The notes beneath the pieces are model-generated. The model did not search any database and was not told the origin of the DNA. It saw only the letters and a list, made by a program, of their open reading frames with translations. The position numbers and the translations under genes were made by a program. 32,845 nucleotides of DNA. It comes from Ophiothrix spiculata. Its lineage: Eukaryota > Echinodermata > Ophiuroidea > Amphilepidida > Ophiotrichidae. How positions within the stretch are numbered: position 1 is the stretch's first letter; every line of letters begins with the position of its first letter. Of the stretch, positions 1-11,700 are shown piece by piece. The stretch lies in assembly GCA_000969725.1 (NCBI GenBank), contig JXSR01S002625.1; one strand, 5' to 3'.

Positions 1-407
1 ATGCCAAAACTTTCAGAGGGTATGTACAGGGGGGTTCCAGAACTTAAATTATTTTTTCTTTGTCATATTCTTGTTTTGTGGGGTCTACTACATATTTTAA
101 GGGGGATCCCACAAACAATTTTATTTATCACCCCCCCCCCCTACTTTCACGACATAAACTTTTTAAAGCCGAAGGTTTTAGTATCTATAGCATGGTATTA
201 TAATCATTTCAACTTGAAAGTCTGTGTAAGAATATAGGCGTGATACAAGGTCAATGATTACAGCCGTTTTGCACAAGACCATACGACATGGCCCGGATCT
301 ATACGAACAAATACGCAGAGGGCACGTGTTAACTAGTCGAAAATGACCGAGTCGACAGGTTCTATTCAGTGGAATAATCCTCAGATTTCAGCATGTGCAC
401 CATTAAA
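1..407. other. Upstream flank, no gene recognised
   Basis: AT-rich non-coding DNA with a C11 run at 131-141. Short open frames show no family resemblance. Confidence 0.5.
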
Positions 408-409
408 TA

Positions 410-675
410 ACCCTCGTCTTCCTGAGCCTTTTTTATAACACGTCTTCATGAGGAGGGGGGGGGGGGGGGGGGACCCACCCCCTCTTGAGTTTGAAATTTA
501 CACGCCCAAAGTTACATTGTTTGGTACTGTAATGTTCATCAAAATGACCGCAAAGGATGACAAAAACAATTATCTAAATGCGCAGGGTCGCTTTGGTTTG
601 CGTTTTTTTGCAATTAGCGATCATCCGAACTACCCCCCCCCCCCCCCCCCCCCTCTTCCTATGAAAGACGAGGGT
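410..675. mobile_element. Short TA-flanked inverted-repeat element carrying G18 and C21 runs
   Basis: TAACCCTCGTCTT at 408-420 has its exact reverse complement at 665-677, which fits a 266-bp MITE with TA target duplications at 408-409 and 676-677. Just inside, a second inverted pair (CGTCTTCATGAGGAG and its diverged complement) leads into an 18-base G run (455-472) and a 21-base C run (633-653). The two runs are complementary and could form a long stem or quadruplexes. Confidence 0.6.
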
Positions 676-679
676 TAAG

Positions 680-2154
680 GGTCTGATTTGAATACAGACA
701 TCGACTTCTCTCCAAATTATGAATAATTAAAATGTTGCACAGTCCAGATTTTGACATAATGGCAATAAGATTGAAGTAAAATGATTGAAAATAAAATTCA
801 ACCTTGTGTCATTCAACCTTGTAAAGTGACATTATCTTTTCAGCTTCTTATTAATTTTTGTGAATTATTTTGTTTAATTTAATTCATTCGTGAATAAGTT
901 CTACAAACACAATTCAGTAATTTTTAAGTCACATATCGTGCATTAGATGATGCTCTAACACCAAAGCACCACGAAAAATGTTTCTAGTTATAAACCTTCC
1001 AGGGCGGTGTACTGAATACTGATCTCAATCAATGCCAAAGTTCAAAACTCAAACTGTGGTGTCAATCTGTTTTCCTTATGTTGTGCGGGGCTTTGGAGTC
1101 GGGGGTCACCATTATAGAATTCCGTTGGGCAGTGTTGTGAAGAATGCAGACCAATCCTATCATCTTATTCAGCTTTACTTTTGTCTTGGTTGCTTTGGAC
1201 CAATCCTCATGGATTTTTCCTAGATGTGGGTCAAAATCTAAGGTCAAATACAACAACATACCAGAGCAGATTTGTTACATGTTTGATAATTTGATAAAGT
1301 GCAATCTCATGCAACTTGCAAAGCATTTGCATGCAAGCTTTATCATTTATTGACTTTTTGACCTGATAAACACATTCGAGATTGTGAATATACCTGTATC
1401 GGAAATCTGTATATACGGTAAGATAATGCATTTACTATATTGAAGATATATTAAGCTTGTGAGACTCTTATAAAAATGTTCTATTAGGACTTAGAAGCTT
1501 CTAGACTATTATCAGAACTGATCAGAACTAACTTTGTCCAGACCCTTTGGATAGTACCATTATGCTTACCCAAAATTTCTGGCAGTGGTACTGGCAGAAG
1601 GCAACTCTGCAATCCACCTATCGCATAAGTGCTCATACCCAATGTCCTAAGAAATGGTAATTTACATCAAATATGCACTGCAACACTCCACAAAGGATAT
1701 TTATACTAAATTTTCCTATTATAAAGACTTCCCGAAGTTGTTAGTTATACAAAAAATGATTTTTAGAGATATGTAAACCATGGTAACCATTGTAAACAAA
1801 CCAGACATGATGTTTGATTTCTCTGATCAGAACAGTGCGATTTTCATAAATTTAGTTCAAAAAGGTTCCTTTCATGAATATCAAAAAAGTAATTTCTGTT
1901 GGTGGTTTTTTTTTTCAAATACAATTAGTATTTTACATTTTATGCCCAATTTACCGTTATGTGATGTAATAAACAGCTTGCCTCAAGAAGTTTTTTGGCT
2001 TGTGTTTCTCGAGCAACATTATGCTAACAGTGCCAACAACACACTAGACTTTCGCTAAGAACACATAACGTAACCTTTGTTCGGTACCAATCAATAAAAG
2101 CATGAAGTTAAGATCAGTATTTCTTCAGTAACTTAAGTCATGTTTAATTTCTAG
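680..2154. other. Upstream region of the transporter gene, no gene recognised
   Basis: AT-rich non-coding sequence with stops in all frames at short intervals. A weak hairpin lies near 1299-1345 (GATAAAG pairing CTTTATC). Any promoter or non-coding first exon should be here, but I cannot place it. Confidence 0.4.
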
Positions 2155-2187
2155 GGCCAGTAAATCAACCTCATCCTACTTCATAAC
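2155..2187 (+). other. Putative 5' UTR part of transporter exon 1, behind a splice acceptor
   Basis: A pyrimidine-containing stretch ending TTTAATTTCTAG at 2154 looks like a 3' splice site 33 nt before the ATG at 2188. If used, the gene has at least one upstream non-coding exon that I cannot locate. No convincing TATA box was found, so transcription could also start just upstream. Confidence 0.4.
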
Positions 2188-2704
2188 ATGGCGTCTCCAT
2201 CAGAAACACACCACAGAAACAGAGGGGCATCAAAACCCGATGAGTCAATTGTTTCTGAAAACACTCCCTTAACGGATGAGAATGACAGAGTGGTTCTTCA
2301 ACGACAGATTAATGCCTTTGGTTGCGTAGTATTTACAGTTGGAACCGTAATAGGATCGGGAATATTTATTTCGCCGAAAGGAATTCTAGAGAATACCGGA
2401 GGTTCTGTTGGCTGGGCACTCGTCATCTGGGCTGCGTGTGGTATTTTGTCAATGATCGGTGCTTTATGTTACGCGGAACTTGGTACAACTTTTACAAAGT
2501 CTGGAGGAGATTATATATTCTTGTTAGAAAACTTTGGACCAATTCCAGCTTTTCTTCGAGTATGGACTAATATTATAGCCGTGCGAACTGCCAATAATGT
2601 TGTGTTAGCTATTACTGCATCGACGTATTTATTGATACCGTTCTTCCCCGATTGTAGTGAGCCACCTATTACTGCCGTGAAATGGATATGTGCTCTTATG
2701 ATAG
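2188..2704 (+). CDS. Transporter coding exon 1 (residues 1-172): N-terminus to TM4 region
   Basis: The exon starts at the first Met of the reading frame and ends at the consensus donor ATAG|GTAAGT, phase 1. About 40 cytoplasmic residues rich in Ser, Thr, Glu and Asp precede TM1. It carries GTVIGSGIF (TM1 substrate loop), SPKG, and the long conserved block WAACGILSMIGALCYAELGT. Cys156 in PFFPDCSEPP is the expected cysteine for linkage to an SLC3 heavy chain. It is the largest exon of the gene. Confidence 0.95.
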
Positions 2705-5700
2705 GTAAGTATAAATCTGAGATCACCTAGAAGTATACGCGGCGGTATACGGTAAAAGTACTCATATTTGAAATTGACGGGTAATTATCCCCGTCACTAA
2801 GAATATGAGTGCCTCCCTGGGAGTGTATAGCGAAAATTGTTTACCGTATACTTATATGTGATCGCAGCCTAAGATACATAAATGGGCAACCTGCGGCTCG
2901 CAGGCCACATCACATGACCCCACCGTAGGTCAATGTGCGCAGCACGACTAAACTCTATCTTGGGTCACCAGCATTCATTTTGCCTAGTATTGTGTACGGT
3001 TGTGTATGGATATTACCTCTAATATCTTGGTCAAAAAAGATCGCCCGGCGATACGACCGCGCATATATATGTAGATATTTTGTATAAGTATCAATTTCAG
3101 TCGTTGTTTTGTAAATCATAATTCTACTACGGCTTTAATGGTCAATTTTGTGGAAATATTATGAATTAATGACGTAGCATCTTTGATTTAATATTATTTC
3201 GCTGATGTAGTCATTGATGCATGCTCAGCAGCTCGGTGCCCGGCTCAGTTTATGCTATACCTGATATCCTTTAAAAGTAGTTTTGGGCAAAAACTTAGTG
3301 TGGCCTTGTGGTTTGCATGAGGGACACTAAGGACAAATTTGATATCGTGTTCATCAGCTCAGGATCGAGACTTCTGAAAATTGTTTTTCAGCTCATGTTC
3401 GATTTTGTTTGAATCCTAATTTACCTTTTAAGTTTTATTTGTTTATGGGTTGTAGGCTGACTATGAATGGATCATATTTGATATTTTTTCTCTTTTTTTT
3501 TAAACCTAATACCCTTAAACGTACGCGCCGTGGCTACAGAGCTGCACTCTGTAGCTAGACGCTTCTACAAACTCTAACCTCCACATTCATTCTCACCCAC
3601 CAAACCCCACCTACCTTATCATATCTGGATACATTTGAGAGGCCCGACTGTTCCTCAAAGGAACATAGATAATTTGACAATGCTAGTTTTATAGAAAAAC
3701 GTCACTGCATTAGTACACTGCACATTTTGCCGAACACTAGATGCTATTGTACCTTCCCGGTTTCAATGGCATATTTTGACACACACGATACATTCTTTCT
3801 GCATACTGTTTATAATAAAAGAAAGCTATCACTTCGAAGTTTCAGACAAAATTAACATTGCTTATATGTTTCCTATAGATTTCTAGTATAACAAATATTT
3901 GACATTTGTTACACTGTTTTTTACACCTGACACGTGTTCAAATGCTTGAATTTGAACACATCAGACGACAGAGACGGTGTTCAACTAACCATACACCGTA
4001 GGCCCTATACTGTATTCAGCGCCCCAAGATAGGGCACTCTCAACGGTTTAACGTTACTTCAACCGCTGTACCACGCAGCAATTAGAGTAAAATGCCTTGC
4101 CAAATGAAAATGGAGACTTGGACCACCACCGAGGTGGCACCGAGTCGAACCCGGAACCTCTGCAAGAGTCCCGTGCTCAAACCGGTCGGCCACGCACGCT
4201 ATGTGTGAACTCTTGCTAGAGTTAAAACTGTGGTCACGGATTCTCCGTCCGCTTTGGTCTGAAAGGATAAAAAAAGTTGCCGTTTCTGGTATGTACAAAT
4301 AATAGGGTATCTATTCACATAATGTATATCATAATTATGTTTAATTCATTTTCTATGTCGATCTCTGCACATGTATATAAACGAACAAAGAAAATAAATA
4401 TTTGATGAAGAGCAAAACTCATGGAAAAAGAAAATTACAAAAAGGTAAAAAAAGAATAAAAAGACAAACCACTGATGGGATCGTGGCCGAGCGGTTAGAG
4501 CACAGGACTCTTAATACAGAGGTTTTAAGTTCGAACTTGGCCGTACCTGCACCTTGATGTTCAAACCACGTCTCCTTTTTTCTCCAAATTTACTCTAGTA
4601 ATTGCTCCGTGGTTTGAAAGTCACATTAAGCCATTGGTGCCTGTGTAAATGCTCCTCTTGAAGTGCTGCAGTGTTTACCTTGTCAGTCATAAATTAACGT
4701 GTTTTTCTTCATTTTTCCAGTTTCTATATTCATAGTGAATTGCGTGAGTGTAGTCTGGAGTACTCGGGTTCAAATCGTGTTTACCATTGCCAAAATTACA
4801 GGGTTAGCTGTTATTTTTCTTTCCGGATTAGTTTTACTCTTTCAAGGTAAGATAAAGATAATAGTTACTATTTTTAAATAAAATCACATTGAGACCTTTA
4901 AATTTACTTTCACAAAATGAGCTGAAAGTCGCAAATGACGTAAAACAAACTGAAAATTTTGATTTTGGTGACCATTTCGATCCGAAAGTACTTTATTACA
5001 TCGTAATTTCGTAACGGCTTGGCCGATTTTAATGATTCTGATATTGTTGGATAAGGGAGGATCATACCTATCTGTAAATAGCAAAACCAAGTTCATAGGG
5101 GGTTCTGTTCCAAAATATTAGGGGGGACGGTTGCAACAACCATCTCCCCTTTTGCAGTTCGTGTTACAAAAATAGCTTAGGAGAGAAAAGGGTCAATTAT
5201 AAACTGTGGTTAATTCTGCAACCCCCAAGGGATATAAAACAAGCAAGTTATTTACGAGGATTATTATTATGTTTTAGAAGATTCCAATTTATCTGCAAGA
5301 TTTCGCTTTATCTCTTTAGGTACAAAATAGCCAGACAGTGTCCTTTGTGTTGTTTTAATCTCAAAGCCTCTGTTATTATTTTAAAATGCATTGGAATTAT
5401 ATATTAGATTATAAGATAACAGAAGCTTGTTGAACAAATAAAGAAGTATGTCTGGCCCATAATGAAAAGTTCCAAACTTAAAATTGATATCCAAACTTAT
5501 CAGATTCAATGCAACCGAGGTCGAAAAGTTTTCCAAAATAATCAGTGTCGAACAGCAATATATTAAATACCAAGATTCCTCCATGAAATCGCAATGTCCA
5601 CATTATACACTATTTTGATAAAACGTCATGCTGTAATTTGCACTCTGTTGCTTTTTATTAAATGAGTTCCACTCCAAAATTGAGTCTTTCTTTCTTTCTT

Positions 5701-8700
5701 TTACGTTTTCTTTGGATTATTCTAAGGAAACACACAAAACTTCCAGAACGCCTTTGCGGGTGCATCGTTGGATCCAACCAAACTTCCACTAGCATTTTAC
5801 TCCGGATTGTTCGCTTACTCGGGATGGTAAGGTCTTGAATTGAAAATTTACAATGCGGGTGATGATTAGCTTACTTTTGAATGTTGATGACTACAGTGGG
5901 ACAGGCCTTATTTTTCCTAATTTTACTAAATGACTATAATATCATTATGTTACGCAGCACCAGTTTGATATTTCAAATGTATATTAGTTAGGAGCAGCTA
6001 CTCATATGCTGGAAATTTCAACTTCATTAGTTCACTAAAAGCTAAGATAGCTTTCACATGAAAATTTGTTTTGTATTAGTCGAAAGTAGGATATTGCTAA
6101 CAAGGACAAATATTAAGCCAATCAGTGCTGCGTTTATAGAATGTGTCAACTGAATGATCAAGTCCTTTAAACACACACTATTGATTTCGTGTAATGAGTG
6201 TATGAATGTTGTTGTGAGCAATGCTAAACCATTGGGTAACTAATGGTCTGGAAAATACAAAAGCTGTAAATTGCTAACAGAATACTAGTGCCATTAAATT
6301 GTTGTTTTATTACCAGACAAAATGTTTCAGAAGTTATCTATAACCATATTTTACATACATTTATGATAAAACTTTGGTGCTTGACCTTGAAATTTCTGTT
6401 AAATTAGAAAAAAATATCAAAATGGTTTCCAAGCCAAAACACAATTAAACAGTAATTACGTTGTAGCTTCAAAAGTATGAAGTATTTCAAAAATCTGCCT
6501 AACACATTTTTAACTATATTTTTCTGTATCCTTTAATACCAAAATTAGAAAATTTCATTAAAATCTGAATAAAATATAGGCAATTCAAAAAATTGTGATA
6601 TTTGCACATTTTTGGGTAAAAAAAGGAGAAGTACGCAAAATAATCAAAATCCGTCTAACAGAAATTTTCACCATGTAGTAACAAACTCTCTGAATGCAAA
6701 TTTTCTAAAATAACGTCAATATTGTCAAAAATATAGGTATTTAGAGATTTTCCTGGTTTTTGTTTCAAATATGCTAATTATATGCAAATGATGATATTCA
6801 GAATTAAATTTTAAACATAATTTACATCTTTTAAGTGTAATGTTGAAAATATTATGCAAGAAAAGGAGTTTCATCGAAATACAAACGAGTAGTTTATATT
6901 TTAGCATTGACCAGTAGGTTAGGATAAAAAAAATAAGGCCTGTTCCACTGTATATAAAAGACTTTTTTCTTTTCATAAAAGACGTAATAAGTTTCTGTCG
7001 TGTATGAATTAGGTTAATACAGATCACTGCATTTGCGGTAGATTTTGATTGCTGTCCACGTCACTCAGCCCTAATGGGCCAAATTTGACCGCGTTTATTT
7101 TGTCTCATTTCACTCCACTGCTTCACAAAAAATTGAAAAAGCAGTAAAATAACTGGAATGTGTTAAATAATAAAGTTTCGAACCCAATTTCAAAATTTCA
7201 TTTCATTTTGGTTGAAATTGAGTTAATTCGTAGCTCATTTATTTGTATTCATTGTAAATTCAGATATGTGTAAAATGAGGGCGCTGTGCATATTTAAAAT
7301 TATTGATTATCGATTATGTTGTTTGATCTGTAAAGATTTTGGCTAAAAATTATAAAATAAAATGGTCTTGACGTTAGGTGCTTCATTTGCATACTACACA
7401 CCAGCATATAACTTCTACATCCAAAAATGAGTTTTTATGAATAGCGCCTTCTATTTTGACCCTTACAAACAAAATGTCCCTATTTCTATTGTGTTCAAAC
7501 AACAGTGACTCCCGACATGAAATGGACACTTATTACCCTATAATTATGGTATGTTTAATGGCATTGCCACATTTTATTGTAAATTGCATGAATATCAATT
7601 TTGCTAAAACAAAAGGCAACTAGCATTTACATAACAGACACATTGCAGACCGAAAACGGTGTGATTTCCAACAAAGAGGCATGATGTTTAAAAAAAATTA
7701 AAAAGGAAGAGCAATGGATTTCTCCTCCAGCTTGTCTGTAAGGTTTTGGAAGAGTTTTATTTATTTCTTTAGACGTTCATCTCTGTCATTTTTCACCTTT
7801 GTTTACAAGCGAAGTAGTACATGAAAGGGTAAAATCCTGGTAACAAATTTGTATCTACGAGTTTTTTAAATAACGTAACTTGGGCACAATAATAATCGAA
7901 AATATGTAAATATTTTCTGGCAATATTCACGTTCCCTGTTGGCTATCAACTAACATAGCTGTTTTAATTACATCTGTGAATGTACCAAGATACTGGATCC
8001 TCAACTGACCCAAACACTTCAGTCTAGACCCGTATACATTCTTGTTTATAATACAGGCAATATCTACCACAAATAACAGAAGAAGTGATTCGTCCATCGC
8101 GGTAAGTACTTTATAAAGCATGGGTCGTCAAACCCGGTGTAATGAGACTGAGTGTCCCCCATAACCAGGAGTCCGGTCTAATTGAACTACACGGAATAAG
8201 TCGCAATCGATGATTTATTGATCGCACATGTACAAGTACGTTCTACACAATTTAATAGTAGCTAGGACATTTCAGTCACACGGACGCTGTATTTTATTAC
8301 ACCGGTGTATTGCGACTGGCTTTGATCAAAGTACGCCAATTTCCCCGCTAATCCGTTTCGAAGACTCTCGAAGTGTAGCACGTGGAGTCGTAAAATGCCG
8401 GAGATATAATTACTCATCCTCCATGAGTGACAATCCAAGATGGCCGTCATCCCATAGAACTTACACTGCAGTCAAATTAAAATGGCGACGAGTCCAGATT
8501 CCCCTATCTGATTTCCTTGGCTAAAATAGTCTGCAAGTCATCAAGGAAAACATGTTGGCACTTTAAGCTTTACATCCATATGATTTAAGTATGATTGTAG
8601 GCTGGACATCATTAACATCAGTTTCAATGCATATATTAACAGAAAAAATAAGATCCTTCTCTCAAAAAATTTCTGTCGAACTAACAATGACTAATAAAAT

Positions 8701-11700
8701 AGGGCATGGTTGAGGTTGTCGGGAACAAGCGCAGAGCCTCCAAGCCAAGACCATAATATAATCATTTCCTCTCCTATCAAACAGGTTTACGCGTCTATAA
8801 CATGCACAAAAGACTACTAGCTCTTGCAATTTCAATTTCCAAGCTCATAATTTATGACTTTTTTTCGTATCAATATTTCAGAAACTTGCCGATTGGAATC
8901 ATAACCTCCCTGTTGATGATCACTGGCATTTACATGATGACAAATGTAGCTTATTTTACAGTCCTGACTGCTGATGAAATTCTCAATTCAAATGCAGTGG
9001 CATTGGTAAGTGTACAAAATGGGCCCTGTAAAACACATCATTTAGTGAAATCTAACAGATTGTAATACATTTAAAGGTCCGTTTGCACGGCGCACTTGAA
9101 AATTGCACATTATTGTACGGAAAGTGACGACTAGAGGGGAAAAATCAAAATTTACTGACTGCGACACCACGATGACAAAGGGCTGTGGAAAGGAACCGAG
9201 ACTTACTAACCAAACTAGACTTTGGCTTTGTGTTGAGTGACGACTTCTTCTTCGACGTCCAACTGTAAGCAACATGGTCGGACGGCCTGTACCGACCTTT
9301 GCTGACGTTAAGCAACCGAGGCTGGCGCCGGCTCACGGCAACAATAACGTGACTTGGTGACCGGCATCAAAGCCTTTATTAGTGCGGGTAGTATAGTCCA
9401 TTTGACAACGACTATTAACGGAATTGATACGCCCTCTAAACGACTACAGACGGTTACAAACGACATGAAAACGTCAAAGAACTGATGCTTGCGTTGGCAA
9501 ACGAAGTCTGAACAACATCGCAACTAAAAAAGTATTTCCTCACAAAAAAAGAAACTTGCAACTGATAGCAAATAAGAGTAACAGCAGTCTGCGGTAGCTA
9601 GAGGATTGTGTCAGCGTTAACTGACGTTAACTAACGATGACCGCCGGACATTCAAAACTACAATCCGAAAGTTTCTGTTGATTGTCGTTACCCCTTAAGG
9701 TGCGTTTACAATTTGAAGACTAATGGTGCGTTAACACTGTGAAGACTTGTTAAGACGGAGTGTAACGTATTTGCAACTAAAACGTTGTAACTGAAAACGA
9801 CTGATAGTATAATAGTTTGCGTGGCAAGCAGCTTGTGTGAGCGTTAACTGACTTTAATTAACTAACGATGACGGGCGTAAAATTCAAAACTGCAATTCGC
9901 AGGTCTACGTTGCTTGTCATTACCCCCAAGTCGTCACAGTGTAAACGCACCTTTACAGACGCCAATCACTCAACTGACCGGGGAGAAAGAAATAATGGGA
10001 AGGAGTTATAGAAAGTTTTAAATATAGGAGGAAACTGGAGAACTCGGAAGAACCCTACCAAGACGGGTATGGAATAGTGGTCGGTAAACCACGAACAACC
10101 ATCGACTAGTCGCATTGTTAAAGGGAAGTTTTAACAGTACTTGTCACAGGAGTCGTGTGCCATTCTGATACTGAACAGTATAAAACGAAGACAAATCCCT
10201 GTGCACTTGCCAGAAATTGAACCCGGACCTACTGCACCCGAAGCGAGAGCACTACCAGTGTGCCACCACACTATTCTTCTGATTTCTAACCATTTTGTTG
10301 TACACATAAGCCATATCAGTTCGGGAAAGTTCCTAATTGGAAAGGTCCTAATTCCTTTACGTAAAGGAATTCCTTCACGTTTCGTTTTACGTAAAGTGAT
10401 TTCTTCACTGTACAGTAAAGGAATTCATTCACGTTAACCTTAAATCAATTTTGGAGCAACGTATAAAAATTTAGCTATGAAATCTTGAAAATTATTTTAG
10501 TCCTCTGCACTTTTATTAATAAGTAGCACAGAATTCTATTTGTTAAAAAAATATTTATAATAGTATAAGTTTTTATTCTACACTTGCAGGATTTTGGGCA
10601 GCGTGTCCTGGGTCCCTGGTGGTGGACAATGAGTGTTGCCGTTACAATGTCATGTATTGGCTCCATAAATGGAGGACTCTTTACCGTAGCAAGGTAATCA
10701 TTATTATGTATTGCATTAATGTTCGCTATTCATATCTTTGCCAAAGATGCATTAATTAAAAACCGTTAATCAATTTTTAACATGATATATACAAACACTG
10801 CACGTAAACAGTCAAGTTAGCTCAATCGGTAAGGCGTTCGCTTGCAGTTCAGAAGGTCCCGAGTTCGAACCCCCGCCAAAAATTGAGTGTGCTTGAAATT
10901 CCCTTGGACAAGGAACTAACTGCTAATTGTCTCGTGGAAATCCGTACGAAACTCCTAGAAGCATCCCTAGAAGTTGTCGCATAATCTGAAATGATGCTTG
11001 GTGTGGAATGGGGCTTACTTGGGCCACAGTGGTCAGCGAACATCTGTAAAGTGTGCAGAGGCCGAGTGGAATTTCAAATCTGGGAGGCATAGCGCACTAT
11101 AAATCCCCAGTATTTATTTATTATTAATATTTAACATAAATGATCAATAATATTTTGTACCGTTTCAAAAATAGCAGCAAAAAAACAATTTTAAAATGAG
11201 CGAGGAAAACTATTTCATTCTTTTTTTCTGTTAACTAGGACGTTATTTGTAGCTTCCAGAGAAGGTCATCTACCTGAAGTATTGTCTATGATACACATGA
11301 AGTGGAAGACTCCATTACCGGCTGCAGCAGTATTGGTAAGAACAGGATGCGGGCTCATTCTTAAAGATGTCAATGCATCGTCCTTATATTTATAAAGTCG
11401 AAAATCACCCTGAAGTCGCATGACTGACTGATGCTTATTTACTGGGCCATGTGGAAGAACAGAGGGATACTCAAATTTCCCTCTGAACATGAACCCAGTA
11501 TAAAGAAGAAATAAACAAACAAACAAACTATTTAAAGTAATGTATATATGAGATGAAAGTACAAAGAAGAAGGAGGAGGAGATTTTTTTCTGTAAAACTG
11601 CATGTTTTTGTTGTTCTTTTCTAGCTTCCAATCTGTCTAATGATGATAGTTGCTAAAGATATATATAGTTTAATCAACTATCTTAGCTTTATGCGATGGG

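Noticed and set aside
4476..4550. tRNA gene (Leu/Ser-like box A and B)
   Set aside because: No acceptor stem pairing and a disrupted anticodon arm; an inverted family copy lies nearby, so it is a SINE.
10812..10884. tRNA-Cys-like gene
   Set aside because: CCCCCGCC at the 3' side has no 5' partner and the anticodon stem is mismatched; a SINE body follows.
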